Assembly: GCA_032622095.1 (NCBI GenBank)
Contig: CP136061.1
Location: forward strand, 8,894,447-8,958,446
Origin: Siphonodentalium dalli
Lineage: Eukaryota > Mollusca > Scaphopoda > Gadilida > Siphonodentaliidae
Length of the DNA: 64,000 nucleotides
Reading direction: 5' to 3'
Shown: in pieces, positions 46,040 to 57,257 of the stretch
Layout of the letters: the number at the start of each line of letters is the position of its first letter
Position numbering within the stretch: position 1 is the first letter of the stretch
The notes under the pieces: model-generated
What the model saw: the letters and a program-made list of their open reading frames with translations, nothing else
What the model was told of the DNA's origin: nothing
Databases searched by the model: none
Position numbers and translations under genes: made by a program

Positions 46040-46510
46040 TCTTAATTGGGTCTGCGCGTTTATTAATTTCCAATATTTAATTAGGTGGTTATATTTAACC
46101 CTTTCAGTGCCAAGTCCAATTTGTGTATCAACCCATATTTCCTTGACATTTTATCAAATTTATTGATTATAATAATGTGATACATTGATGGAAAGAGCTC
46201 CAAGAGCTAAAAATCGGACTTGGCAATGAAAGGGTTAAAGTTCCTATTATTGTTCCAAGTTGTCAATTATTAATTATTGTGCTGGATTGTCGTGAAGAGA
46301 ACCCTAATTTATGTAAGTTTTGTAAGACCTGTTTTAGTTGAATTTATGTCATCGCAGTCTAGAATAGATAATAAATTATTGATTAAACTGAGATGAATTC
46401 CACCCAGCATTATTATTATTTGGGTCTGCACTTTTATTAAACTGTCAGGATTTCCTCCCTGCATATTTATTTGGGTCTGCACTTTTATTTGGAGCCCAAG
46501 AGTATTCAAT
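46040..46510. repeat. Dispersed 'gggtctgcac(g/t)ttta' repeat cluster
   Basis: tttgggtctgcacttttatt occurs at about 46419 and 46469, with attgggtctgcgcgtttatt at 46047, and again as tttgggtctgcacgtttatt at 54515. Each is followed by ccaat/ccaa-type AT-rich sequence. Too short to classify. Confidence 0.55.
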
Positions 46511-46529
46511 TTGGAAATTGCCAACAGCT

Positions 46530-47045
46530 GGGGTTTGATTTCCAACAGTTACTGCTCACTCACGGCCAGGATGGCAGCATTATTCTAATGGATCAGTAGT
46601 AGTGTTGTCACGGAATACTCTGACAACATTTTGAGTTCCGAAACTGAAAATTGCAAACTCCTATAACATCTAGACTGGCCTCAAGATTTCCAATTGTTGG
46701 AAATTTCAAACCTCAGACCCCACCGACCCTAAGGTCGGAAAATTTCCAACTGATGCCATTTCAATCAAATTTGTTTACCAAAGGTAGGACAATAAGCAAA
46801 TGTTTAATTAAATGTTTAATTAATAATTGTTGGAAACTCAAACTACGAGAACAATCTCAACCTATGGTTTGTATAATGTTCGGTCAGAAATATCCAACTG
46901 CTGACAATTTAAATTGCCAACAGCTGGAAAGCTTGGTGCCGGTTGGAAGATTCAAATCCAAAGGGGTGCAAATGGAAACTCGCGAAGCAAGGAGTTTGTT
47001 GTCTGGTTCAAGAGGGTGCAATTACGCAGGGCGTCAGACATAGCG
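46530..47045 (+). repeat. Repeat family Z, copy 2
   Basis: Shares ccaacagttactgctc, 'aggatggcagcattattc', agactggcctcaagatttcc and cctaaggtcggaaaatttcc with copies at 47.1 and 61.3 kb. It ends in gcagggcgtcagac, a word also at 59659. Confidence 0.8.
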
Positions 47046-47089
47046 TAGTGACGAGACTGAACTCTGTGCAATCATCAATTCCTATTCTT

Positions 47090-48540
47090 ACAGTACACCC
47101 CCTCAACATCTATAAGCATGATAGGGTATACAACATACAACTTAAAGTGGAACGGTGTCCACTGCCGTAGCCTAAGCTTAATTATCTTGGAAAACCATGA
47201 GCAGAGGCGTGGCTAGATGGTTTCCGCGTTGGGGAGGTGGTGTCCACCTTGGAATGTTCAACTGCACCCCCTTTGGGGTTTGATTTCCCAACAGTTACTG
47301 CTCCCTCACGGCCTGGATGGCAGCATTATTCGAAATAGATCAGTAGTATTGTTGTCACTAGCCAGGAAAGGAACGGAATACTTTGAGAAAATTTTGAGTT
47401 CCGAAACTGAAAATAGCAAACTCCCTTACATCTATACTAGATCTACACTGGCCTCAAGATTCCAAATGTTGGAAATGTCCAACCTGAGACCCCACCCACC
47501 CTAAGGTCGGAAAATTTCCAACTGATGTCATTTCAGTCAATTGTTTTACCAAAGGTAGGACAATAAGCAAAATGTTGTTCTAAAACAACAATTAATAAAT
47601 GTTGGAAAACTATACGATAACAATCTCAACCTATTGTTTGTGTGACCGTGTGAAAGTTCCAATTAATGTTCTGTCAGAAATATCCAACACTGTTGACAAT
47701 TTTGTGAGAGGTGAGACACCAGTGCAACACCCATGCCGCCATGTGCATTATCACACATGGACCGTGCACTATCACACATGGATCGTGAAATTTAGGTAAT
47801 GAGGATGACATTTAATTCTTCCTCATATATACAGTCGGATCACTCGGATGCCATCACACGAAACTGACATAATTTAGTTTTCGTCTCTAGGAATTGAAGG
47901 GTTAAACTTCAAATTCAAACTTTAAGTTGCTTGTGGAGGAAATTAATCGACGACGCACGCTTATCGTTGAAATTCCACGTTATACGTCATGATATTCTCA
48001 ACTAAAGTACTTACCGGTACTTCTTCGGGTCCCTGGCTGGTGATGGTACGTGGTTAGAAGGAACTAAATAAGTAGATTACGTCCCTTTCGTTTTTACACC
48101 CAATCTCGAATACGAGTTAAAAAAATTCTGGCACGCGATTGGCGTATAATATTTCAATAATATTTACAAATTTAAAAGATATAATACATATGGCATGTAT
48201 AAATGTGGTTTTCCCTAGTCTGAAATGCGTTCGTGTCCAAACATTGACGGGAGAATAAGGCATGGTATTTGTTTTCATCAGCAGTTCAAATTTTGTGCAA
48301 AAAGTGGGGTAGTGTGGAATACGCGTGCTGTAAAATTGAAAAAGGTGTGGTCAGGATAGTACTCATGCATGGCAAAAGATGCGCGAAGGGTTGGGCTTCA
48401 CGAAATTAACGATTTCGTGCAATTAATATGTAGCAAATTTAGTGGGTGGGGCCAAACATTAACACTGAGGACTATGGAAAACATTTGGTTCCTTCTAACC
48501 ACGTGGTGCATTATCCAAATAATAATCCATTAAACAAATA
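47090..48540 (+). repeat. Repeat family Z, copy 3, with nested element E1
   Basis: Collinear with 61330-63715 from cagtacacccc through 'ttgaagggttaaacttcaaa', 'cgacgcacgcttatcgttga', 'acttaccggtacttcttcgg' and 'ggtgcattatccaaataata'. Element E1 (48048-48504) interrupts it after ctggtgatggt; copy 4 lacks E1 and instead has element E2. Confidence 0.88.
48048..48504. mobile_element. Element E1: 457-bp MITE-like insertion in Z copy 3
   Basis: Ends are inverted: acgtggttagaaggaac on the left and gttccttctaaccacgt on the right, extending to about 23 bp with ctaaat/atttgg. ggt flanks both sides. The corresponding place in Z copy 4 (63676-63690) has only ggcgttagct, which shows that this block is an insertion. 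There is no coding content. Confidence 0.82.
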
Positions 48541-48835
48541 AGCAAATTAATTTATAAATTATACATTATGTGCGCCAATGTGTTTGAAATCTTGTGTTTT
48601 TATGTGTTCAGATGTTTTCAAATAAAATCAAATATAGAATTAGAAAATAGCTAAAAATTAGCGAAAACTGAGTGAAAATTGGCGAAAATATACTTCGGTC
48701 ATCCGTCGATGCTTCTGGCTGCAATATTCGCTCCGAGAGCTTTCCCAAGGCAAGTTTTTGTGATATATTCAGAGAAATATATACCGGTAATAACCAATCA
48801 GTAAAATATCCTTTAATTTGGAGTTTCTCTAAAAA

Positions 48836-48945
48836 CGCCCAGCTGGGCAGCTCAACTGGGCTTTTATTCCATTTAAAACCGCCCAGCTGGGCAGCTCAAC
48901 TGGGCTTTTATTCTATTGTTTTAAAACCGCTCAGCTGGGTTTTTA
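48836..48945. repeat. 44-bp tandem repeat of gcccagctgggc palindromes, 2.5 units
   Basis: gcccagctgggcagctcaac and tgggcttttatt repeat at 48837, 48881 and, partly, 48929. Each unit contains the 12-bp palindrome gcccagctgggc. Confidence 0.9.
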
Positions 48946-49034
48946 TCGTGTCTCAAACTTCGTTTCGTTTCGATAAATCTGCGTTATAGAAGTTTTATCA
49001 TTTTTACTTCCGGGAATTAAAAACTCATGACTTG

Positions 49035-49105
49035 TCACAAACGCATTTTGGTCCATCTTCACGGGGACTAGATTTTTACAAAGTGTAATAAGTAGTTGTC
49101 TTCGA
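49035..49105 (-). repeat. Short repeat shared (inverted) with the ENPP 5' flank
   Basis: On the minus strand ctacttattacactttg, atctagtccccgtgaagatgg and gtttgtgac match 54995-55070 on the plus strand. The first methionine of the ENPP-region frame (55032) lies within this repeat, so that methionine is unlikely to be the gene's own start. Confidence 0.72.
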
Positions 49106-49474
49106 GCAAGCGCGAGATCACATCTACATTTCAAATAGAAGAGTTGTTATAAGGGAGATAATTTGGCGTCACACGAATTCACAATCTCTACTGCAATCGG
49201 TAAACCTCGGTGATTTCCGTAGCAAATCCGAGAAGTTGCGATTGACATCTGCTGGGCACTGGCGTCCAACTCATTTAAGCACTGAGGACAGCATCTAGTG
49301 TTTAATAACGTATCAAGGGTCAAGCAAATTATTAAAGCACCATGCAGGGACCTTGAATCAGCGATAGAGTGATCGCATAACACAACAACAACAACAACTA
49401 CTCATTTCTTGCTTCTTATTGTCTTGAAAAATGTTAAAGGTGTTCAACGAAACCGTATTGTAAAGAGTAGGCCC

Positions 49475-50488
49475 ATATATGAGGCCCCCACCCCCATGGA
49501 ATACCACTTAACATAGAGCGTGGAATACGGAATACCAGTTCATATGGGAGGCCAAATTCACATTTATTAAGAACTAGCAGGGTTACCCGGCGTTGCCCAG
49601 GTTAATGTATGGTGTGGATATTTGTTGGGAATAGAGAATGCTCTTGCTTAAAGTGTTATACGTTTTCTCATAAATTGTATATTCAAATAGCATCACAAAA
49701 CATGATTATGACAACAACGGCGTCACTTTAGAAAATTCTAACCCCGACCATTATCTTTCTCGTAAAAAGCTACTCCTAGTAGACCCCTTTGGCATCATCT
49801 AGATGGTCCCCTGTGAATTTCTATAGAACACAGACAGACAGACAGACATTCGCAAATATAGATATAGAAGATTGCGCTGAAGCGCAATCCAGCTTGATTC
49901 ATATAAATTGCGCTGAAGCACAATTATTGTTACAAGCTTACACCCCTGAACAGATACATATAGGTTATTCCATTAATTAACTGGGGGTTCCCATATATGG
50001 GAAAATAATTAATTGCGCTGCAATTGAATTGCACTTCAGCGCAATTGAATTGTGCTTGAGCGCAATTAATTTTCTATTAGATTTATTTATTAATTAACTG
50101 GAGAGTTTAGCCATATATATAAAATTAATTGCGCTTCAGCGCAATTAATTTTCAATTGCGCTGAAGTGCAATTGAATTGCGATGAAGCGCAATTGAATAG
50201 TACTGAAGCGCAATTGAATTGCGCCAAGCACAATTATTAATAAATGTGAATTTGGCCTCCCATAAGTTAACAGCCATATGGAATATATCTGTATGTCAAA
50301 CCGTGAATTTATTGTGACAAAAATCGCATTTATATTATTATTATGATCATTTTTTGGAAGGTAGGAGTACGAATACCGGTATTTTTGGAATACCGAACAC
50401 CTCCTAACAGAGGGGCCGGAATACGGTGTACCTCATAACAGGGCATGGAATACGGCGTACGAAAAGGGGGGGTGGGGGCCTCATATAT
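49475..50488. mobile_element. Foldback element F (1.0 kb) with palindrome array
   Basis: Arms are inverted: atatatgaggcccccacccc and ggaatac on the left pair with ggggtgggggcctcatatat on the right. Inside them gggaggccaaattcacattt (49538-) pairs with aatgtgaatttggcctccca (50246-). After the left arm comes agcagggttacccggcgttg (see the ACCCG repeats), then (gaca)n, then the palindrome array. No transposase. Confidence 0.85.
49870..50235. repeat. Array of attgcgcttcagcgcaatt palindromes
   Basis: About ten variants of the palindrome (a)attgcgctTCAgcgcaatt and its ctGAAgc form occur in both halves, for example at 49873, 49908, 50010, 50035, 50125, 50153, 50175 and 50205. They are separated by AT-rich linkers containing attaattaactg. 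Confidence 0.9.
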
Positions 50489-50528
50489 AAAACGCGTGTG
50501 TAATTGAAGTAGAATTATAGGCTTTAGT

Positions 50529-50676
50529 CACAGTTACTGGACATAAAGTCCCAAAAATAAGGTTTTAATTGAGTTTATAAATCGGTATCCCAATATAAAG
50601 AGCTGTTTATATTGGGATACCGATATATAAACTTGATTAAAACCTTATTTTTGGGACTTTATGTCCAGTAACTGTG
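50529..50676. repeat. Near-perfect 71-bp-arm hairpin
   Basis: Arms 50529-50599 and 50606-50676 are reverse complements with about three mismatches around a 6-base loop gagctg. The outer end reads cacagttactggacataaag. A transcript would form one long, almost uninterrupted duplex. Confidence 0.95.
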
Positions 50677-50879
50677 CTTTAGTCTAGACAAGCATGTAAA
50701 TCCAGAAAATGAAGGTACATGGTTTAGAACTTGATATTTACAGAATTACTTTAAAAAAAAATGATTTCTGTTAGAAAATAATTGTATATGTTCCAAGGAA
50801 ACTTGGAAATTGGGGTAATTTGACCAGGGGAGCGTTATTAGATAGGCCCTGTTTATGTGATGCCAAATTCACTTTTATT

Positions 50880-51130
50880 AATTATTTATGCTTAAATGCA
50901 ATTATTTGTGCTCATGACAAATATTTATGCTCAAGCGTAAAAACACTGCTCTTAAAGACAAATATTTGTGTTTAAGCGCAAATATTTGTACTTAAGCGCA
51001 AATATCTGTAAATATGTACATTTCATTCCCCATCAATATAAGATCTTCCCTCAAAAATAAAATAGGCTTCTCCATGTTTCTGTGTGGTGGACTACACTGA
51101 AGCACAATTATTTGTCCTTAAGCTTAAGTA
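50880..51130. repeat. Array of caaatatttg / gcttaagcgcaaata palindromes
   Basis: Units such as gacaaatatttgtgtttaag, cgcaaatatttgtacttaag and cgcaaatatctg follow one another, with a stray ttatttgtccttaagcttaa at about 51108. The design (AT-rich palindrome plus cTTAAg core) parallels the arrays at 49.9 and 62.3-63.7 kb. Confidence 0.8.
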
Positions 51131-51210
51131 TGAAATAATTGTGTTCCCATACCTGTTGACCTCAGATGTATTGAAAGGGCACTAATAATTATATATATCC
51201 AAAATGGTTG

Positions 51211-51447
51211 GCTGAAGGCCAGGGTCACTCTCACCAAAAAATGTGCTGACAGGTTTTGAAATCTTGTGATAAATGACGTTTAGTTTTCGTGGGTCACTGA
51301 AAACAAACTGCTGATTGGTGCCAGACCTTCAGAAACAGAGTTTGAGTGTAACTGTGTTAGTGCCGAACACAAACCCTGTGTACCCTTCAGCACATTTTTA
51401 AAACATGTGTACCATTGGGCACTTTTTTGTGAGAGTGACCTCTTCAG
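51211..51447. mobile_element. Foldback W, copy 1
   Basis: Ends gggtcactctcaccaaaaaa and ttttttgtgagagtgacc are inverted. The interior holds aactgctgattggtgccaga and cacaaaccctgtgtaccctt, also found in copy 2. Confidence 0.82.
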
Positions 51448-52787
51448 TAAGTTCAGTTAAATGTACCCTTGCAGCATCATATTGTGAAAGATCATGTTGA
51501 CCTCAGACAACATAAAATGGCAAATATGAATAAAGAGCATTCCTTATCAGCTTAGAAGATATGCAGGAAAATTCATAGATGCATCACCTGACCAGGACTT
51601 AAAGGGGACAAATAAATTATATGATCAATAAAGAGCATTTATTATCAGCTCAGAAGATATAAGGGACAAGAGCATTGGTGGTGCATGCCACTGCATGGCA
51701 CAATAAGCCTTTTAGCCATTTTGAATGGTACTACCGCAAAAGAAATGTATTTTTAACTTTAAAATGAACAACATGCTTGATTATGATCAGGTCGTCCAAA
51801 CTTGAGTTATTGATTGGAAACAAAAATTGAATATTCAAAACCAGAATTATCGGTCAGAAATCAAAATGTTATGAAATCGGTCAAATACTAAGTAAAAAAG
51901 GGATGTAACTCATGCGGAAATCATTGGACAGAACCCATATTCAAACATGGCCTGTATTTTTAGCTGGGAATATACAGATACCAAATTTGGATCAGATAAA
52001 ATAATCCAAACTGGAGACCCTCTAGCCTGGTAATGAAAAATGTATTTCACCTACTTGTCAATACACTAGTAAATGGTAAATTAATGATATGAAAACAGTT
52101 TCAGGATGTTCCTTCTCTTGGTTCTACAGTAATTTAGATATTATATATGTGTCTGGCTCAATTAATACTAGAGATACTTGAAAATACTCATTCTCCCTTG
52201 AAAACAATTGGTAGCAATTAAAGATGAATAATCCGAATGAATGCTCCAAAATTACTATTTGTTTGGCTTCAGGGGTAATAAATATTAAATCATCATTAGA
52301 ATCGAGGAGTGATCAGATATAAAAAAATTTAAATTTGTTATTTCCTGAGATATGTAATATTTGGCGACCTGGCAATTATTCGTCAAACTGACAGTCTCGG
52401 ACCAAATTGCGGATGAAGATGGATAACTGTAAAATTAAGTGGCTTTGGGTGTCAGGTATTGGACAATCCGACCAAATTTCGTGGAACAAAATATTGATAA
52501 ATAGTGTATTTTTGGGAAATTTAAGAGAAAGTAATATAACTCCAGTTCACATGAACTATCATTTAATAATATGATCTATTATGGCATTAGGACATTAATA
52601 TTATGACTAAATACAGTATTCTTCTTTGTGCAATTCTCTGCACTCTTCTGTTCGTCTGTTCTAGCTTCAAATCAGTTAACTGTAGGACATTTTTTGCATC
52701 TTCCACCTGAAAAAAATAGTATGTATTTATTATTATTATTATTTGCTTATTTCAGTAACAGTGATAACTGAGTAACCAGATAGTAAG
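51448..52787. other. Unassigned DNA
   Basis: No gene. A direct repeat about 110 bp apart ('aaagagcatt.cttatcagct.agaagata') lies at about 51533 and 51631. Confidence 0.4.
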
Positions 52788-53118
52788 GCTGAAGGGGTCA
52801 CTCTCACCGAAAAAATTGCTGAAGGGCACAGAGGATTTTCAAAATGTGCTGAAGGGTACACAGGGTTTGAAACGTCATTCTAAAGGACATTCAGTTTTCG
52901 TATCTGCCATGATTTCTGTTAGAGAATAATTGTTTATGTTCCAATGAATATTAAAATGTACTGAAAACAAACTACTAATGGGCGCCAGACTTTCATGAAC
53001 ACAATTTAAGTAATGGTGTTCGTGCCGATCACAAACCCTGTGTACCCTGAACAGCACATTTTCAAACCACAAACCCTGTGCACCCTTCAGCACTTTTTTG
53101 GTGAGAGTGACCCCTTCA
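52788..53118. mobile_element. Foldback W, copy 2
   Basis: Ends ctgaaggggtcactctcacc and ggtgagagtgaccccttca are inverted. Subterminal gctgaagggtacacagggtt pairs with aaccctgtgcacccttcagc. It shares interior blocks with copy 1. No coding content. Confidence 0.87.
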
Positions 53119-53393
53119 TTGGTAGTAAGCACAATAGAAGAATGTTCCATTCCACTATCAGGGATTTTTTAACATGTAGTTTCATCTCTCATCCCATATT
53201 TTGTAGAAATATTAAGAGCATAAGAGGGCGGCAATTATTGTATGTCCAATAAGAGGGACTGTAGTTAATCCTAATAATTCCATAAACATAAAGAATGTTT
53301 TCATTATTACAGTCTCTTACTCAGATGGCCGATTCAACAATAATCCAAGTTATTTATGTATTTATTGCTTGGTTATCTCATCCAAGTTTGTGA

Positions 53394-53475
53394 TATAATA
53401 GATATTATCTCGATATCTCGAGATCTCGACATATTATCTCGAGATCTTGACATAATTATCTTGAGATCTCGAGAA
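53394..53475. repeat. Tandem ctcgagatctcgag-type palindromes
   Basis: tatctcgatatctcgagatc, tatctcgagatcttgacata and tatcttgagatctcgag form about three imperfect units. The next bases, ctgctggacggatttcgacg, begin a sequence like those of common dispersed invertebrate repeats. Confidence 0.8.
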
Positions 53476-54189
53476 CTGCTGGACGGATTTCGACGAAATT
53501 TGATACCTAGGGGTACTTTTGTCCGGGGAGTGTTTTGGATGGGTCAAATCGTGAACCCGACCTGACATTGACCTTCAATACAGCCACCGTACAGTCTGAA
53601 TAGCTGGAAAATGTTGTAACTAACATTTTATCATCTACTAGTACTGGGGTAAATAACTTACATGTAAGCTTGCTACCGGTATGCTGTGGGGTACGCCAAT
53701 AAATCACAAATCGGAAGAAAATGTATTGTAAACGTGTTATGTACATGCAGCCACCAAAAGATGAGTTGGTAAATTGTCAACAGCTACCAGTACACATCCA
53801 ACTATGTAAAAATAAGGCAAACTTACCGGCAGTTCACTTATTTGATGTGCAGGATGAACTATAGTGCATTCAGTTCAGCCATCGCTCTTTTCTATCTCTG
53901 ACATTACAGTGCAGAAACAGGAATCTTAAGAATGAAAATAAAAATATATGTCAACTGTTTAATAGATGAATGTATGCAAAAACTATTGTGTACATCTATT
54001 TGAGCATAATTTGGAATTAAAATGTTCAGGATATAATCACTCATATGCCCATATGATTACTTTGGCATGAGCTTTTATTGGAAATTAGCTTCAATTTCCT
54101 TTGTATATTTTTCAAAATGATTCTGATACAAAAATGATGAGCTTAGCCTTATAACTTTATGCATGTACATATTCAAGTATATGGCACAC
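53476..54189. other. Unassigned DNA
   Basis: No gene recognised; frames are under 80 codons. Confidence 0.4.
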
Positions 54190-54340
54190 TAGTCCAACAA
54201 ATTAGACTTGCGGATAATAAGAGGAATTTTAATATTTGGACGTTTACGGACCGCTTAATCCTTCTAGAAGGGTTAAGATAATCGTAAATGCCCAAATATT
54301 AAAATATATCTTAACCCGAACAGTCTAATTTGTTGGACTA
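54190..54340. mobile_element. 151-bp foldback MITE with 9-bp target duplication
   Basis: The element starts tagtccaacaaattagac and ends gtctaatttgttggacta. Arms extend inward (aattttaatatttgg and ccaaatattaaaatata). The 9-bp atggcacac directly precedes (54181-54189) and follows (54341-54349) it. A 9-bp duplication is the Mutator-like (MULE) size; assignment to that superfamily is inference because no transposase is present. Confidence 0.9.
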
Positions 54341-55228
54341 ATGGCACACATGTGAACATTTTTTAAATATTGAATAAAACACCCATGACATTGACACATA
54401 CTACTATACTATGTTGATTCCTATATACTAGTACTTGATCTACTGTAAAAATAATTTGTTTATATAAAACCAGTTGATGAATGATGTTTTGCTCAGAGTT
54501 CCCCCTGCAATATTATTTGGGTCTGCACGTTTATTAACTTTCAATTGAATTTCCGGGGTCCCCCCCCCCGCACTATTAATCTTGGAGCCAGAGATTAAAT
54601 TTGAATTATAATTTATAGTAATAACTTATACATAGATATACGTTACCACTCTAAGTTATAACACGATGATCCAATATATTACTTAAACTAAATACTTACA
54701 AAGATTGGCTAACTATGTGAGTATGTCTGACTGAGTCTTGACGTTGAAATTCAACAAACAGTAAAATATTTGAAATTAAAAATCTAAAAAAAATCTGATA
54801 AAAACTTTGAATTGCTTCCAGATAATAACTGGAATGTGTACATTTGCCGTTACTTTAAACTACGTGCTAGTACCAGCACTTAGTATCCACAATTAATTAA
54901 GAAACAAGCTGTTAATGATGATAAACATTCAAATAAACCCGGCACTCACACAGTAATCCGGAACGCAAAGGTCGTTTTGAAGACGTACACGGAACCAGCT
55001 ACTTATTACACTTTGAAAATATCTAGTCCCCGTGAAGATGGGACCCCCAGCGTCACAAACATTATTTTATCATATTGTCATCACAAAAAGACACATTATG
55101 GCACCACACTCTATATATCGGTCAACATTGGACACTGAATGTTCAATTGGACATCTATCGTTAAATTTAGCTATAGAATATTTGCTCAAAGGATATTTTT
55201 ATTTCACAATTTCGAGTCACATTTTCAG
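54341..55228. other. Flank of the ENPP pseudo-exon
   Basis: It contains the gggtctgcacgtttatt repeat at 54515, a C-tract at about 54560, and the repeat shared with 49.0 kb at 54995-55070. Ttttatttcacaatttcgag followed by tcacattttcag at about 55196-55228 looks like a polypyrimidine tract and 3' splice site. Confidence 0.45.
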
Positions 55229-56063
55229 TTTCTCATCCGTCACAGCTCATAGCAATGCAGTTAGAGAAACGGGAACACTTCCTGGGGCACCAAAAGTTAT
55301 TCTGGTTTCATTCAATGGATTCAGATGGGAATATTTAAAAAGAGCACACACTCCAAACTTTGATAACATAATTGAACGAGGCATTAATGCAAAATACGGC
55401 ATAAAAAATGTTTTCTTGACTAAAACAGTTCCGAACCATTAGTCATTACACGATCGTAACTGGTTTATACGAGGAAAGCCATGGAGCCGTCGGAAATGAT
55501 ATGTACGACCCACACTTGAACCGTAGATTCTCAATACATAATCTTACCCAGGACACTGAATCGGAATGGTTTGACAATGGCGGTGAACCTATTTGGGTGA
55601 CAAACCAAATTGCAAGCCCTGGTCGAAAAAGCGGCATCGTATCGTGGCCAGGAAGCGCTGCATCAGTCAAAGGGACATTACCTTCAAAATACCTACTGTA
55701 TAATAAACTTCTCACTTTCAAAACGCGTGTCGATATCTTGATAAGCTGGTTCAAAGACAAATTTCCTATAAACCTTGGACTGTTGTACTTTGAGCAGCCT
55801 GACAAACTTGGACATCAAGCTGGTCCAGAATCAGAGAATATAACTCGACTCATATCAGAACTCGATAGCTTAGTGGGTTATTTGCTGGATGAACTCGAGG
55901 AACATAACCTGCTGGATAGCATAAATTTGTTGATAACAAGTGACCACGGTATGGCGTCGACTCCACCTGACAAGCAAATAAACTTGGACATCTACATAGA
56001 TCCACACCAGTATCAAGTGACAACATCCAATCCTGTTGCAGGGATCTATCCAGCAGAAGATGA
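55229..56063 (+). pseudogene. ENPP-family ectonucleotide pyrophosphatase/phosphodiesterase exon, disrupted
   Basis: ENPPs are two-zinc ectoenzymes that cleave phosphodiester or pyrophosphate bonds outside the cell; this one most resembles the short ENPP4/5 type. From the putative acceptor at 55228 the reading gives PKVILVSFNGFRWEYL, NVFLTKTVPNH (nucleophile Thr in KT), a break, then YTIVTGLYEESHGAVGNDMY, FEQPDKLGHQAGPE (Asp and His zinc ligands), ITSDHGMAS (Asp and His ligands) and SNPVAGIYPAEDE. Two defects are visible. The first zinc-ligand Asp (SFDGFR in the family) is Asn (aat at 55314-55316). Seven extra bases (tagtcat, 55440-55446) after PNH create a stop and shift the frame. A good donor, ga/gtaaagt, follows at 56064. 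The C-terminal part with the last zinc His is not found downstream. Either a pseudogene or a damaged allele. Confidence 0.85.
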
Positions 56064-56070
56064 GTAAAGT
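56064..56070 (+). promoter_or_regulatory. Putative 5' splice site after the ENPP exon
   Basis: gtaaagt matches the GTRAGT-type consensus closely, and homology to ENPP proteins stops just here, with a stop codon (taa) one base in. No matching downstream exon is recognised up to 64 kb. Confidence 0.5.
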
Positions 56071-56094
56071 ATTATTGGCAGGGCCCGATTTAAC

Positions 56095-56520
56095 TGGATT
56101 TGTATCACAATTTTTATGTTTACCCATACCATAGTATGGTAAACATAGCGTCGTTGTCCGGATTGACCACTCGTCGTTCGTCCGTCTGTCTGTAGACAGT
56201 AGACACTTTACGAGTAATGCGAAAACTCAAACATTTTTTATCCGATCGGAACCAAATTTTTTATAAGGTTTTCTAACTTTCTCAGGTTTGATCCGAGTTT
56301 TTATTACAGAGTTATGGCCCTTTTTCAACTTAGAATTCACGCATTCTGCCATAATTCAAACATTTTTTATCTGATTGGAACAAAATTTGGTACCGGGTAT
56401 GTGAGTTTAACAGCCCAAAATACAGATCGAGTTCGAATATGGGTTTGATCCGATTAATTTTAAAGGAGTTATGACCCTTTTTCGAGAAAAAAAATCAAAC
56501 AAAACAAATTCGATTTTTTT
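56095..56520 (+). repeat. Dispersed repeat with tgtttaccatac hairpin and ccgtctgtctg block
   Basis: tgtttacccataccatagta then tggtaaaca form a small palindrome, followed by gtccggattgaccactcgtc, ccgtctgtctgtagac and two diverged copies of 'aactcaaacattttttatcc..atcggaa.caaatttt ... gagttatg.cccttttt'. I know this style of repeat from molluscan genomes. Confidence 0.6.
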
Positions 56521-57257
56521 GTAGATTTAGCTGCTTGCTAAATTTAGCATATACAAATATTAAATTTTGTTTGAACTCTAATAACAATAGAACAAAAATT
56601 CAATAATAAAAAAAAAATTGACACTTTCATTTATTTTAGTTTTATACGTTTAATTAGGTGTGATATCCTGTTTTGAAATATGAAGATTTTATTGCAATAG
56701 TTTCATGTAATATAATGATATCAATAAATTACCATGTGATCATCCAACATCCAGAGTATATGAGAGGATATTTTATGGATGTTGTCATTCCAAGTGAAAT
56801 ACTAGTACCGGTATGTTATGAAATGAGTGATGACATACATGTATGATACAGAGCTCTGGTGGGTCAAGATAAACAACACTGGTGGCTGGATGTTTGTTTA
56901 TTCTAACTGTCAAATTGATTAATGGCAGCATATAAAGACTGGTGTTTTTCCTATTCTTGAAATTTCATTACAGGGTGAGATACATGTAAGGGCCCCCACC
57001 TATATAAGTCTTCTAAATTCAGAGGGAATACTTGTAAGAATAAGTGAGAGATTACTTAAACTTAAAGCCCCACTTAATTTTCAAACCCCTAGATCACATA
57101 TATGAAATATATGCCATATTATATAACATTTGAATGAGGAAGTTCCAAAACATTGTATTATCAACTTATCCGGTGTAATAAACTGTGAACATGTTGTTTT
57201 TGTTGAGTTACCAACGTGTTTTTGTCATCTAGTTTCTAGTAAAAAGTGTAGTATTGT
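56521..57257. other. Unassigned AT-rich DNA
   Basis: No downstream ENPP exon, gene or repeat recognised. Confidence 0.4.

Noticed and set aside
45651..46073. 140-codon Arg/Ser/Tyr-rich protein
   Set aside because: It is a translation of the ttcggaataacgg repeat array.
55032..55228. ENPP start methionine at 55032 with the following 65 residues
   Set aside because: This part overlaps a repeat also found at 49.0 kb and does not look like a signal peptide. A splice acceptor at 55228 gives a better boundary.
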